From positions 756,501-820,500 of the forward strand of contig JAOTOL010001469.1 of NCBI GenBank assembly GCA_034440575.1: a DNA stretch of 64,000 nt, read 5' to 3'. Position numbers and translations under genes: made by a program. The notes beneath the pieces are model-generated. The model did no database searches and was not told the origin of the DNA. It was given only the letters and a program-made list of their open reading frames with translations. Below, in pieces: positions 49,301 to 61,300 of this stretch (the first letter of the stretch is position 1; each line of letters opens with the position of its first letter). This DNA is from Imbricaverruca yamaguchii. Its lineage: Eukaryota; Arthropoda; Thecostraca; Neoverrucidae.

Positions 49301-52300
49301 AATTTATAAATTGCCCATTTTGCTAACACTGGTATGAAATTACTTACAATATTTCAGGGACCAATGAGCGGAAGTTAAAAAAGTGTATCTTGTATGTGGG
49401 ATGAATTGGCGCAACTTTTCACTGCGCATTTCCCTCTTTTTTTGTTGTCTAAAATTGGCCTTACAGCCTAGGTTTGGGGCGAAGTTTTCCGAATATGGCT
49501 AGTGATTCACAAACGGTTAAAATGTTGTCATTGTGTCCTCAGTCGATGTCAATGAAGACAATTATTATTGTTTTATGTTCGATGTTGTATATTTCACCTG
49601 ACACTCACGGTATGACGACCGAAATCGCCCTCGTCGGAAATTGTCGCCCTGGGCTGGCAGAAATTATCCACGATTTTCTTAAGAACGATTTTCCGAAATG
49701 GAGGAGGATGTCCGAGCCAGTTCATATGTCATTTCTGCTATAAAGAAAGCGTCATAGGTGATCGTTGTCCGTCGCCATCATCCTGACTCTAAATTAACCG
49801 TGCAGCAAGACACCTCGGAGATTCGGGATTCATTGAATGGAAATACGTTTGCGAATAAAAATATACTCGGTACTGTGAAAGTTGCGACAGCTCATCCTTA
49901 TTACAAATATCTGTGTTTATTGAACAATTGGTAAATAAGCCTGTTTTAAAGTTCTTTAATAGACGTTTCGGCAAACAGTGGTTAATTATATGAAAATCTA
50001 ACGCTAGCCAAACACGTTGTTCAGAGCAAGTGAAAACGGAACTAAAAATACCGGCTGTGGACGACGCTGAGAACCAAATTTCTTAACAATCTGAGAGAAT
50101 GGTGTGTTAATTTGGTGGGGGATGGGGGTGCCTGGTAGAGTTGTCCTGGGACGCCTCAGTGTATAAGTTCGCCAGCATTACGTCAAGGGGGCCAGACTAC
50201 GCCACTCAACCTTGCGACCAGATTTTGGGAACGATTAGGCAGATGACCGGTGCGTAGTCCGTTCATGCATGAACAAAGCATTGCTGAGGCAAATGTCCGT
50301 TAAAGGAAGCCGTTACTTCCTCTCGCATTAGTGCTTTGTTTGAGCTTAGCTGACTGATTGGCAGATGGTTCGTTGCACGCTGTGTCACTACAACTGTTAT
50401 CACGAGCCGATCCCTCAGGACTACCTCGGGTGCTAGTGTACTGGTGTCACACACATTTGCAGTCAGCCGCATACCAAGTATGGTTGAGAAATATCTTTGA
50501 TTTTCATCGTCTGAACATTTTCATTGCCTGCCTCTCCTCTTGTCCCAACTGGACAAAAAGAGCTGTTTAACAAGGAACTCATGCACACTTTTAGATGTGA
50601 TCAATATACTCCGGTCGCTGGGCTCTGAAACCATCGTTTTAATTTCACTAGGAGCATATATATATGGGCGCTGTATAACCTTTGCAGTTGATGCGCCCCA
50701 AAACCCCAATAACAACAGCAACACTAGGAGCATGTTGTGTAATAAATCAAGGAAGGCACCGTCGCATCTTGTGTTATCGGATTTGTGTCCCATGTGTAAT
50801 CCCATAATCCCATCGGTCATCATTCATAAGTTAAATATCAAAACTAGTCCACCAATCTCCGGAACTACCAAAACTTCTTTTTGTGAATGTCAAAAACAAC
50901 GTTATCATCTTAAAACTTGGTGGCCCAAAAATGATGCTCTCGAAATCCAGAAGTCGAATGTACGAATCAAATGCTGGCGCCGATACAATTCGGTTCCTTC
51001 TTTGTTCGCTACCTTGCATTAACCGATGCAAGGTAGCATAGCAGCATCACATGCTTAATTCCCTGGCTTACCCGCGTCGTGCTTTTTATTGTATGGCGAG
51101 CACGTGTATGCCTCTTCAGGTTGGGATTTTTGTAGGCGTAATCATGTTTTCCTGTCGTATACTTTCCACACTTTCGGGCATATGGGGAGTTCCTACTTGG
51201 CCTTGGCCGTTCGGCACGAGCTGAGTGTTTCCGCTCTGTGACCGTGCCGCATGGTGACACACCGCCGCCAGGCCGGCAGTCGACCCGGACGGCGCTGGCC
51301 GGCCACTGGCTGATCCGTCTCGCCGTGAGGTCTGCCGTCATCGTCACCGCCAGCTCCCGACCATGTCCTCTGTCCGCAGCCAACAACAACATCGACGTGG
51401 ACACGTACTGTCCGGACGGCCGGTACAACCATCAGCAGCAGATCCAGGAGCGCCTCAACTTCCTGCGCTTCCTGCTCAAGGTGGGCTGGACTGCCGATGG
51501 GTGGGTGGGGGTGGCCGTGCTGGCCGGATTCGGCCGGTGGCGTGCCGGAGTGTGCTATTGCAACGCCTGCGATGTAGGCTGGAGTGCTCTGGTTGACGTG
51601 TAAATGGTGCTTCGTGACCGAAGGATCACTTCTTTACACACCGACCAATGAAAAGGGGCAGTTACTTCATCTCCCCGAGTCTCAACTTTAGACTACTAAT
51701 GGGCTCGAGTCTTCGACTGCGGTTATGCAGTCAACTCGTCTTTAATCTATGGTACCTGGTGAACTTAGGTTCTGTGACATTGTTGCCACGGACGCCAGCA
51801 GTTAATGTTTCCAGTTAACACGCCTTGGAGGGCCTCTGAAAATTACGCGACTGGAGGGGGGCAGATTCCGCCCCCCCCCCCCCTAAGATATCGGCTCCTA
51901 TTAAGGCTAGAGCAACGACATTCGCAGGGTGGATGGGCACGATGGTGAACTCTATTGTGTGCAAATTTCATGACCTTAGGTCAATATCGTCAAGGTCAAA
52001 TGAGGTCAAAATAACAAAATGTTCTGGTTTTGCGTGGCTTGGCTTATCATTGTTATGGATCGCTGTGCTTGTGTTTAAGTGCTCCAAAATTGGCATTAAT
52101 GATGTTTTGGACATTACTAATGATGCAATTACAGATGCCAGATTCGCCATTTGACCTCAGGTCACCTATATAGGAGCACTATCAGGTCATTACCTGCTCC
52201 AGTTACCTGCTCTGTTGGGCGGCTCGGCACAATCGGCTTCGCAAAGAAAGGAGTGAAATACACGAATAAAGTATGGAGATGCTTAGGCACACAATGACAA

Positions 52301-55300
52301 ACAGTAGATTCCGGGATGTGTAGCTGCGTCAATTCCCAGACCACTATCCACTATCAGCTGCGTCAATTTCCCGACTATCCTACATATGCGCACGTTTTCT
52401 CTCGTCGCCTAGTCGCATCATTCTGTCGAGGACGCACTATGCATTCCATCCCATTTTGCGTTAGGATGCGTATGATCTTTGAGGACAGTGGGATTCGACT
52501 GAAGGGAATCATGCGGTCCAATTTTACGCAGACGCCACCATGGCAAGTGACCACTCCGAAAATAGACATGTCGCTTTCTTCGGTGAGGAAGGAGGATGAT
52601 ACGCCACAAGACTGTCTGTCACGTGCCCTGGAACACATAGCCTCGTTCGAGGGATATGTCCCGATATATACAGACGAATCTAAGACTGATGCAGGTGTGG
52701 GCAGTGCATTTGTTTCTAGATCTCTATCAAGATCTTTTCCCTACCTCCACATGCGACGGTATCACATCGGATCTGGTTGCCATCACGGAGGCCCTCAGTT
52801 TTATCGAAGTAGGGCGGGAGACCTCGCATGTCATTTTTACTGATTCCCTCAGCAGTCTTTGGGCGCTAAGGCAGTTTAACCCACCTGACCCCTTTGTGCA
52901 AGATGTTGTACGGCGTCTTAGACTGCTGGCTCAAGATGGAAAGGCTACTGTCCTCTGTTGGATCCCGAGCCATGTCGACATCGTGGGGAACGAGGCAGCG
53001 GATGCTGCTGCGGAGAGAGCAGCTCAAGCCCCCTATATGCGATCTATGCCGCTCCCCGTGAGGGAATATGACCGTTCTATCGCAACCTTTGTTTTTAAGA
53101 AATGGCAGTCTAACTGGGACATACTGCAGGAAAATAAACTGCGAGCGATCAAGCCACGTCTTGGGGAATGTCCCTCGTCTTACCGTAGGACGAGGCGGGA
53201 CGAGGTCGTGCTCTGCCGCCTCAGGCTGAGGCACGCCTACCCAACGCACCACCATCTGCTGTGTGGGGAGAACAGGCCAAGCTGCCCTCGATGTTACGCA
53301 CCACTGTCGGTACGACACGTTCTGATATCCTGTCCCCTGCTCGCCGATTCTCGAAGACGCCTTCTTGGAGTCACGCAACGCCTTCTTGGAGTCATCAACC
53401 GCATGAGTCATTTACATTTATGACAACATTCCAGTTAGGCAAGTTTGGTTCCATTAGCCTGTCATGAACTTGACCTGACTTGACCTCGGCGACCTAACAT
53501 GACTGAAATTATACAGCATGACAATATGCATGAAACAAGTCTCTAGTGGTGTCAAGAACACTTCCCTTTTGCCAATATACGGGAAGCGCATCAGCGCCGA
53601 TTTTTGTGGTCTGGCGCTGATAATTTTTATTTTTTATTTCAGCGACCTCTAACTCGAAAATTGGCCTGGAATTTTCATCTTTCTTGCTCTAAGCAACGCG
53701 CCGGTCATTTATAACCAGGTACACAAACAATGGTATATATCGTCCGGTAAAATCTGGAGTTATTTACGAAAAACCGGAGGGGTGGGCGGATTTCGCCCCC
53801 CCCCCCTCCAGAGCGCGTGTTAATGTGGTCGGTTGATTAGCTCAGTTATTTCTGTTTTGTGTGCTGTTTACATCACTGGCTCGGTAGCGTACACTGCGGA
53901 GAGGATAAGCGTCATATATGCTGATACTGGCAGGACAGTGTGTGTGCCGACTCTGGGGCAGGACAGTGGTCCTGTCTCTGTGTGCCGACTCTGGGGCTCA
54001 CCAGTGGTCTTATCTCTGCCAGTGTGTGCCGACTCTGGGGCAGGAGAATGGTCCTATCTCCGCCAGTGTGTGCCGACTCTGGGGCAGGAGAATGGTCCTA
54101 TCTCTGCCGGCGTGTGCCGACTCTGGGCGCGGACCAGTGGTCACATCTCTGCCGGCGTGTGCCGACTCTGGGGCAGGAGAATGGTCCTATCTCTGCCGGT
54201 GTGTGCCGACTCTGGGGCAGGAGAATGGTCCTATCTCTGCCGGCGTGTGCCGACTCTGGGCGCGGACCAGTGGTCACATCTCTGCCGGCGTGTGCCGACT
54301 CTGGGCAGGACAGTGGTCCTGTCTCTATGTGTGCCGACTCTGGGGCGGGACAGTGGTCACATCTCTGCCGGCGTGAGCCGACTCTGGGGCGGGACAGTGG
54401 TCACATCTCTGCCGGCGTGTGCCGACTCTGGGCGCGGGACAGTGGTCCCATCTCTGCCGGCGTGTGCCGACTCTGGGCGCGGACCAGTGGTCACATCTCT
54501 GCCGGCGTGTGCCGACTCTGGGGCAGGAGAATGGTCCTATCTCTGCCGGCGTGTGCCGACTCTGGGGCAGGAGAATGGTCCTATCTCTGCCGGCGTGTGC
54601 CGACTCTGGGGCGGGACAGTGGTCACATCTCTGCCGGCGTGTGCCGACTCTGGGGCAGGAGAATGGTCCTGTCTCTGTGTGTGCCGACTCTGGGACAGGA
54701 CAGTGGTCCTGTCTCTGCGTGTGCCGACTCTGGGGCTCACCAGTGGTGACATCTCTGCCGGCGTGTGCCGACTCGGGGGCAGGAGAATGGTCACATCTCT
54801 GCCGGTGTGTGCCGACTCTGGCGCGGGACAGTGGTCACATCTCTGCCGGCGTGTGCCGACTCTGGGGCAGGAGAATGGTCACATCTCTGCCGGCGTGTGC
54901 CGACTCTGGGGCAGGACAGTGGTCCTGTCTCTGTGTGTGCCGACTCTGGGCGCGGGACAGTGGTCACATCTCTGCCGGCGTGTGCCGACTCTGGGGCTCA
55001 CCAGTGGTCACATCTCTGCCGGCGTGTGCCGACTCTGGGGCAGGAGAATGGTCCTATCTCTGCCGGTGTGTGCCGACTCTGGGACGGGGCAATGGTCACA
55101 TCTCTGCCGGCGTGTGCCGACTCTGGGACGGGGCAATGGTCACATCTCTGCCGGCGTGTGCCGACTCTGGGCGCGGGACAGTGGTCACATCTCTGCCGGC
55201 GTGTGCCGACTCTGGGGCAGGAGAATGGTCCTGTCTCTGCCGGCGTGTGCCGACTCTGGGCGCGGGCCAGTGGTCACATCTCTGCCGGTGTGTGCCGACT

Positions 55301-58300
55301 CTGGGGCAGGAGAATGGTCCTATCTCTGCCGGCGTGTGCCGACTCTGGGACGGGGCAATGGTCACACCTCTGCCGGCGTGTGCCGACTCTGGGACGGGGC
55401 AATGGTCACATCTCTGCCGGCGTGTGCCGACTCTGGGCGCGGGACAGTGGTCACATTTCTGCCGGCGTGTGCCGACTCTGGGCGCGGGACAGTGGTCACA
55501 TCTCTGCCGGCGTGTGCCGACTCTGGGCGCGGGACAGTGGTCACATCTCTGCCGGTGTGTGCCGACTCTGGGCGCGGGACAGTGGTCACATCTCTGCCGG
55601 CGTGTGCCGACTCTGGGCGCGGGACAGTGGTCACATCTCTGCCGGTGTGTGCCGACTCTGGGCGCGGGACAGTGGTCCCATCTCTGCCGGCGTGTGCCGA
55701 CTGTGGTGCTGGTCGGACTGGCGTGACGCGGCTGCTCGTGTCTGCCGGCAGGACGGCCAGCTGTGGCTGTGCGCGCCGCAGGCTCACCAGATCTGGTCGT
55801 GTCTGGCGGAGCGGGCCGTGTTCTCCACCGACCGCGAGGTCTGCTTCAAGTGGTTCAGCAAGCTGATGGGCGAGGAGCCCGACCTCGACCCCAACATCAA
55901 CCAGGAGTTCTTCAAGCAAAACATCCTGCAGCTCGACCCCACCCTGCTCACCGAGAGCGGCATCAAGTGGGTTTAGCCAGTGTGACTTGGGGACCGCTGA
56001 TCGATCGTGGGACTGTTAGTCTGGGAGGTCTTCATAAGCGGTTGCAGGGAGTGAAGATGGCCTCTGAGATCTGGAACGTTGGTTTCTTGTTCTCATGGCA
56101 TCTCCTTTAGTGTCTATCTTGTATTCTGGGGCTCCAGAGGTGCCAATGAGAGCGATAATCTGATTGTATCTTTACTAGGACGTTGTGCATGTTGCGCGGA
56201 CCTTGTCAAATGTTGTGGCTCTGTGTTGCTCTTTGTGCGGGCCTGGCACGGTATTGTAGCTTGGTCTTGTTCTATGGCCGACGGGCTATCCGCTCACGAA
56301 CCCGGCATGTTAGTTGCCGATGCTGAGGAATGAGAACGTTTTGAACTGTTGCCATTTTGTTCCTTTGTAATTACTTACAATGACCTGGTGTCTACCGTGA
56401 AACCCAAGATATCCGCCTTCTCCCTGTCATGCAGGCTCATTCACTTGTCTACATATTGTGCCGTCAACTTGAGTTTGCAGTAATACACTACAGTGCTATC
56501 ATATCCTCTAAAAGCTATGTTCTGACTACATTTCGAGTTTCGGAATTCGACGCTGTATCTGTGTGGACGCTGGAACGCTGGGACTGGATTCCAGTCGCAT
56601 CAGCTGGGCCGAGTTGGTATTTAACAGCCCGAAGTGTGCGCCACTTGGAGAGGGAGTGTTCCGCTGACTCGCCTGGTGCCAGCCGTCGCCGACTCAACCC
56701 ACGCCTGGCGATGCCACCCACACGGTGCCGTGATGCCGACAGGTGCTTCGACAAGTTCTTCAAGGCGGTCAACCAGAAGGCGGGGAAGCTGGTGCCCAAG
56801 CGGCGCACGTTTCTGATGGAGGATGAAGAGCTGATCGGCCTCGACTACATCTGGCGGGTATGTCACATTGCTGATCCATCCAGCTGGGCGTGCTGTCGGT
56901 GTGGTCCGCTGACGGTCGCTCAATACGGCGCCGTGATGGTAATGGCAGTGGAAGTGCCGTATTACCAGTGGTATATCCGGTTGGTATTGCAAGCGCACCA
57001 TGGCGGTCGTAGTACTCGTGCAGCAGGGTGATTCAACGTGGGCAGTCGTTGACAGTTCAACATTTGGCGATTTTTTTATAGCGTGTTGTGGCCGAGGTTT
57101 GTGAAGTGGTCGAGACTGGAGAGCCGGTCATATCGGTAGAGGAGGGGTAGGGCCCTGTCGCAGTTTTAAGATAATAATTTTTAGTTCGGCGTGAGATGTC
57201 GAATATGCCCATACGTCCTTGGAAAGTATGTATATTCAGTGCTCAGAAAGTGGTATATTCCACCCTATTTCACGAGTAGTTTATCAGTGCCCTTCCGTGT
57301 CTGGTCGGTTTTGTACATAGGCGTAGTTACAAATGCGAAAGGTGGAGCAACCAGTGTCATTTTATCCTACAGGGCTAATATTCCAGATAACGAAAGGCAG
57401 GGAAAAGTATGTGCGTGTGAGGGGACGGGGCATGGAGCTTTTCTCTTCATTCTCTTTCGTATGGTTTCATCGGTATAGCGCCTGTCACAACTCGAAAAGA
57501 AAAAGGTTATCTTCAGGATGGCGTATTCTTTTCCAAAGCTCAAGTTCCAACATTTCCGTGTCAGCTTCCAAATTGCACGTTGACGTAAAAATAAGTGAAT
57601 TTCCAAAGTGGCCTGAATACGAACCAAGCCTCACCTAGCCTAATATAGCATAATTTAACCATTAGCCTTAACATAGCCTAACCTTCTGACTTTTGGAAGT
57701 TCACTTCCAATTTTGAAAGTAAGCTTCCAATTTGAAATTTATGGATGTTGAAAATTGTGAGCTTCGGAAAATACGATCGCCTCCCATCTACAGTTTAGTC
57801 GTATGCCATTGGTGCAATATGAATGTCTGATGTTTGTCTGAAGGCTAATGAAGGCTCGATCTTACTGTGTCCGCACGATGCGAATGCATTGTGTTGCTGT
57901 TGCCTGATAGTTTCCTGTCGCAGAGTAATCATTTGGTGTCAGCACGATCTGAACGTCTCGTGCCCTTGTTGATGAGGCTCCTCTGCCTCAGGTTGTGATG
58001 AACGGTAGCGACGAGATCGCCAACAAAGCTATCGAGTTGCTGCGGGAGACGTACACGAACCTGGGACCTCAGCTGCAGACGCAGCAGGTAAGTGTCGCGC
58101 CGCCAGAGGGTGTCGTCCCGTAACGCCTGCGCCGTGTTTGGGCTTGGCTGTGCTCATGTTGTGATCTGGTGGCTGATATGGACAGATGGTGCGAGAACGC
58201 AGTCGGAGGTACCCGATCACCTATGCCAGAGAGGTCCTCCGACGAAGCACCACCTTTACGTGGTGGTGGGGGCTTCCTCGGCTTCCTGGCCATTCCACCA

Positions 58301-61300
58301 GGAAGCCGAGGATGGGCCAGACTGAGAGTGCCTCACTCGTCCTTCCATCCATATGCTCCCATTCCAATGCCCACCCCAGCCCAACATCCATGTCCTTCAC
58401 CTAGCTCTGCAACACCAACTCTCCATATTACGAGCGAGGAAGACACCTTCCCAGGTCCTGCCCTCCAGCTCAGTTTTATCGGGGTAGTCGCGCCCCCTCG
58501 GCCTGTTCCCCGTGGTTGGCGAAGTCCGTGAGGCTGAGTTCCCCTGTCGTACGGTGCTAGTTGCGACGGGGAGCAACACGCCTCTTTGATTCCGATATCC
58601 CGGAGGGCGGGCGGGCCCGCGGGGCCTCACGCTAGCCAAGTGGCTGGTCGCCTCGGGCCGGGTACTTGAGATTCTTCCCAGGGTTTGCCGGCCCAGCCGG
58701 CTGGGGTTAAGGGGTGGGCGCCGCTGGATCCCGACCGGGGTGGCGAGTCTCTCTCCCGGTCGGGAAAAGGCGCCGCCTGCCCCGTATAGCTCCTCGGGTG
58801 CCTGGCGTCCTCCTGTCCGCGGGACCCAGGCGTCCCCTTCAGTATGGCACCTATGTTGTGGGGCGCCCGAGGAGTTGAAGCCAAAACATTTACATGACAA
58901 CTTCCAATACAAAAACCCTGCCCCCTCCAGCAGAGGACAGGCAACCCAACTTAGTGCATGAAGGACCCGGCCTCCAAGCTGGTTTGCCTGCGCGTCATAT
59001 TCTGGTCTTGGGATCACTCGAAGAGAACCTGAAGCTTTCACTGCTTACCCCGTTCAAAAGGAAGCTTGTGACAAGCTGGGATCAGTACTGAGGTGCGAAA
59101 AGCTGAGACTGTGGGCTTGAAGTAGAATTTAAAGTCGCTTAGGATGGTAGAAGGGCGATGAATCCAACAGAATTAACATACACTATACGACATGAAACCA
59201 ACAGGCAAGTCACCGTACGCATCCAGATTTAGCCCCACAGCACCAAAAATAACTCCAAAGGAGTTATTAACTCCTACGACTTACGAGTTTTTTCAGACGC
59301 CGACATTGTGGATGGCCTACCAGAGTGGGGTAGTAGAGGCCCAAATAAATTATATTAGAAAAGGGCAAGGAATACAACGAACAAACACCATCTTAACTTT
59401 TCGCATGACAGATCTTCCTGAATATATGTTCGTCGGGTATGTCAGCGTGAAAGTTTGCGTGTTTGTACCTAATCCGATAACGTGTTTCCGGTTCCTCCCG
59501 TTTTGGTTACCCGTCACATCATTGTCGAAACCGCGAGACATGTGTGCGGTGTGGACCAGCAGAGCATATGCAACATAAATGTGAAGCGGAGGGTCCACAC
59601 TGTTCCAACTGCGGGCCAGGCCAAGAACCCCATACCGCCTATGATCGTTCTTGTCATATTTGCTTGAAAGAAAAGGAAATAGATGCAATGCATAAATTCA
59701 AAAGGATCACATTTCGTGAGGCACGTGAGGTTTATGAAGAAGCTCATCTGATAACGTCGTATGCTGCAAAGGTAAAGCTGAACTCCAACATTACACAAGT
59801 CCCCGATGCAACCGCACGCACATAAATGCATCTCACCTTATAGCACAACTCAGTGCCCTGATGCTTGCCTTTGGTATCGATTGCACACCGATCGGAGAAA
59901 GAGCTTTGTCCTCTCACCAGAGGTGATGTGAGAGTCCTCAAACTGAGAACCGTGAAGCGACTCCTCAAGGAGAGTGGGTCCAGGCCCAGCGAGAAAAGGC
60001 CTGCCCGTCCATCTGCATACAATTTATTCATGTCTTAGTCACAAAGAACATTTTAGAACACTCCGCGACAAGTATTTGAAATCGCTCAACATATTAGTGT
60101 TTCCCGTACTAGCTATAGAGCAAACAGACATTCGCTGATCCTGTTGTATCGCTCACGGATATGATCTAAACTAGACTACGCTTGTTTTTTTTTAACGACG
60201 GAGCACGTAGTTCCACCAAACGAGCATTGAACACTACCACACCGCTATCCGTATCGCGACCGGAGCATTTCGCACGTCACCCACCGTGAGCCTTCTGGTG
60301 GAAGCATACGAGCCGCCTCTATGTCTGCGCAGAGAAAGGTTGGAATGTGGTACACCTGCAAGCTCCACCAGTTTCCTCGTAAATCCGGCTTGCCCGCATG
60401 TCTTTTCGCGTCGACTACGGACTCTTCAGGGGAATGGAATCTGAATGTCGCCCTGTTCGGTGTGCGAACACGGAAGCTTTTCCAAAGTAGTCGAGTTCAA
60501 CTTAAGGGAATTCGGGGAGTCCATGACATGGAAGCACCCCCATGGCAGCTGATTGCACCGGGGGTGGATATATCCCTCGCGCAAAATCGGAAATGTCGAT
60601 GTCCCTGCAGCAGAATTTCGTGCACTTGCGCTGGAACATATTGAAACATTCCAGGATTAAGTGGCAACATGTACTGACGGCTCTCTAACAGAGGACGGTG
60701 TGGTCAGCGCATTTTTTGCGGATCTGTCGCCCACTTATTTACTCTCCCGACGTATGCATCGGACGCATACGTCGGGTAGAGTAAACGACTGGGCGACAGC
60801 AAACGCTTTATCCATCTAACCCCATTCTGCGTGATATTTTGTGTCTCTTACCAGTATGCAACGCCTAGGACTACACTTGATTCTATGTTGGCTCCCTAGC
60901 AATGTGGAAATTTATGGGAATGAGTTGGCGGATGCTGCAGCGTAGCGAGCAGCACATCTTCGTGCACTCGGTCATTACCACTCCCTGCCACGGAACATTA
61001 CCGAGAAGTGTCTATTTTTGTCCAAGACAAACGGCAGGCAGTGCGGGATGCGACGCCGTTGAATAAGTTGAGAGCCAACAAGCGACGTCTGTGTCTGTGA
61101 AGCTGGGCCTGCCGTAAATCTAGACAGGAAGAGGTTTGCCGCCTCCGCATAGGGCACACTTGTGTCACACACAAGTATTTGCTATACGGTGACGACAAAC
61201 CGTAGTGCCCAAGATGTGGGGCACAACTGACAGTTCGCCATGGTCTCATCTCGTGCCCTTGTTATGCTTACGAACGTAAACGCTATCATGGGTCTTCCCA

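Noticed and set aside
53833..55976. Open frames of 400-680 codons across the 45-bp array
   Set aside because: They follow from a repeat length divisible by three, occur in several frames and lie in an intron defined by conserved USP9X exons on both sides.
58397..59041. 214-codon minus-strand frame
   Set aside because: Antisense of the GC-rich LINE 5'UTR and ORF1 start; plus-strand LINE assignment explains the segment.
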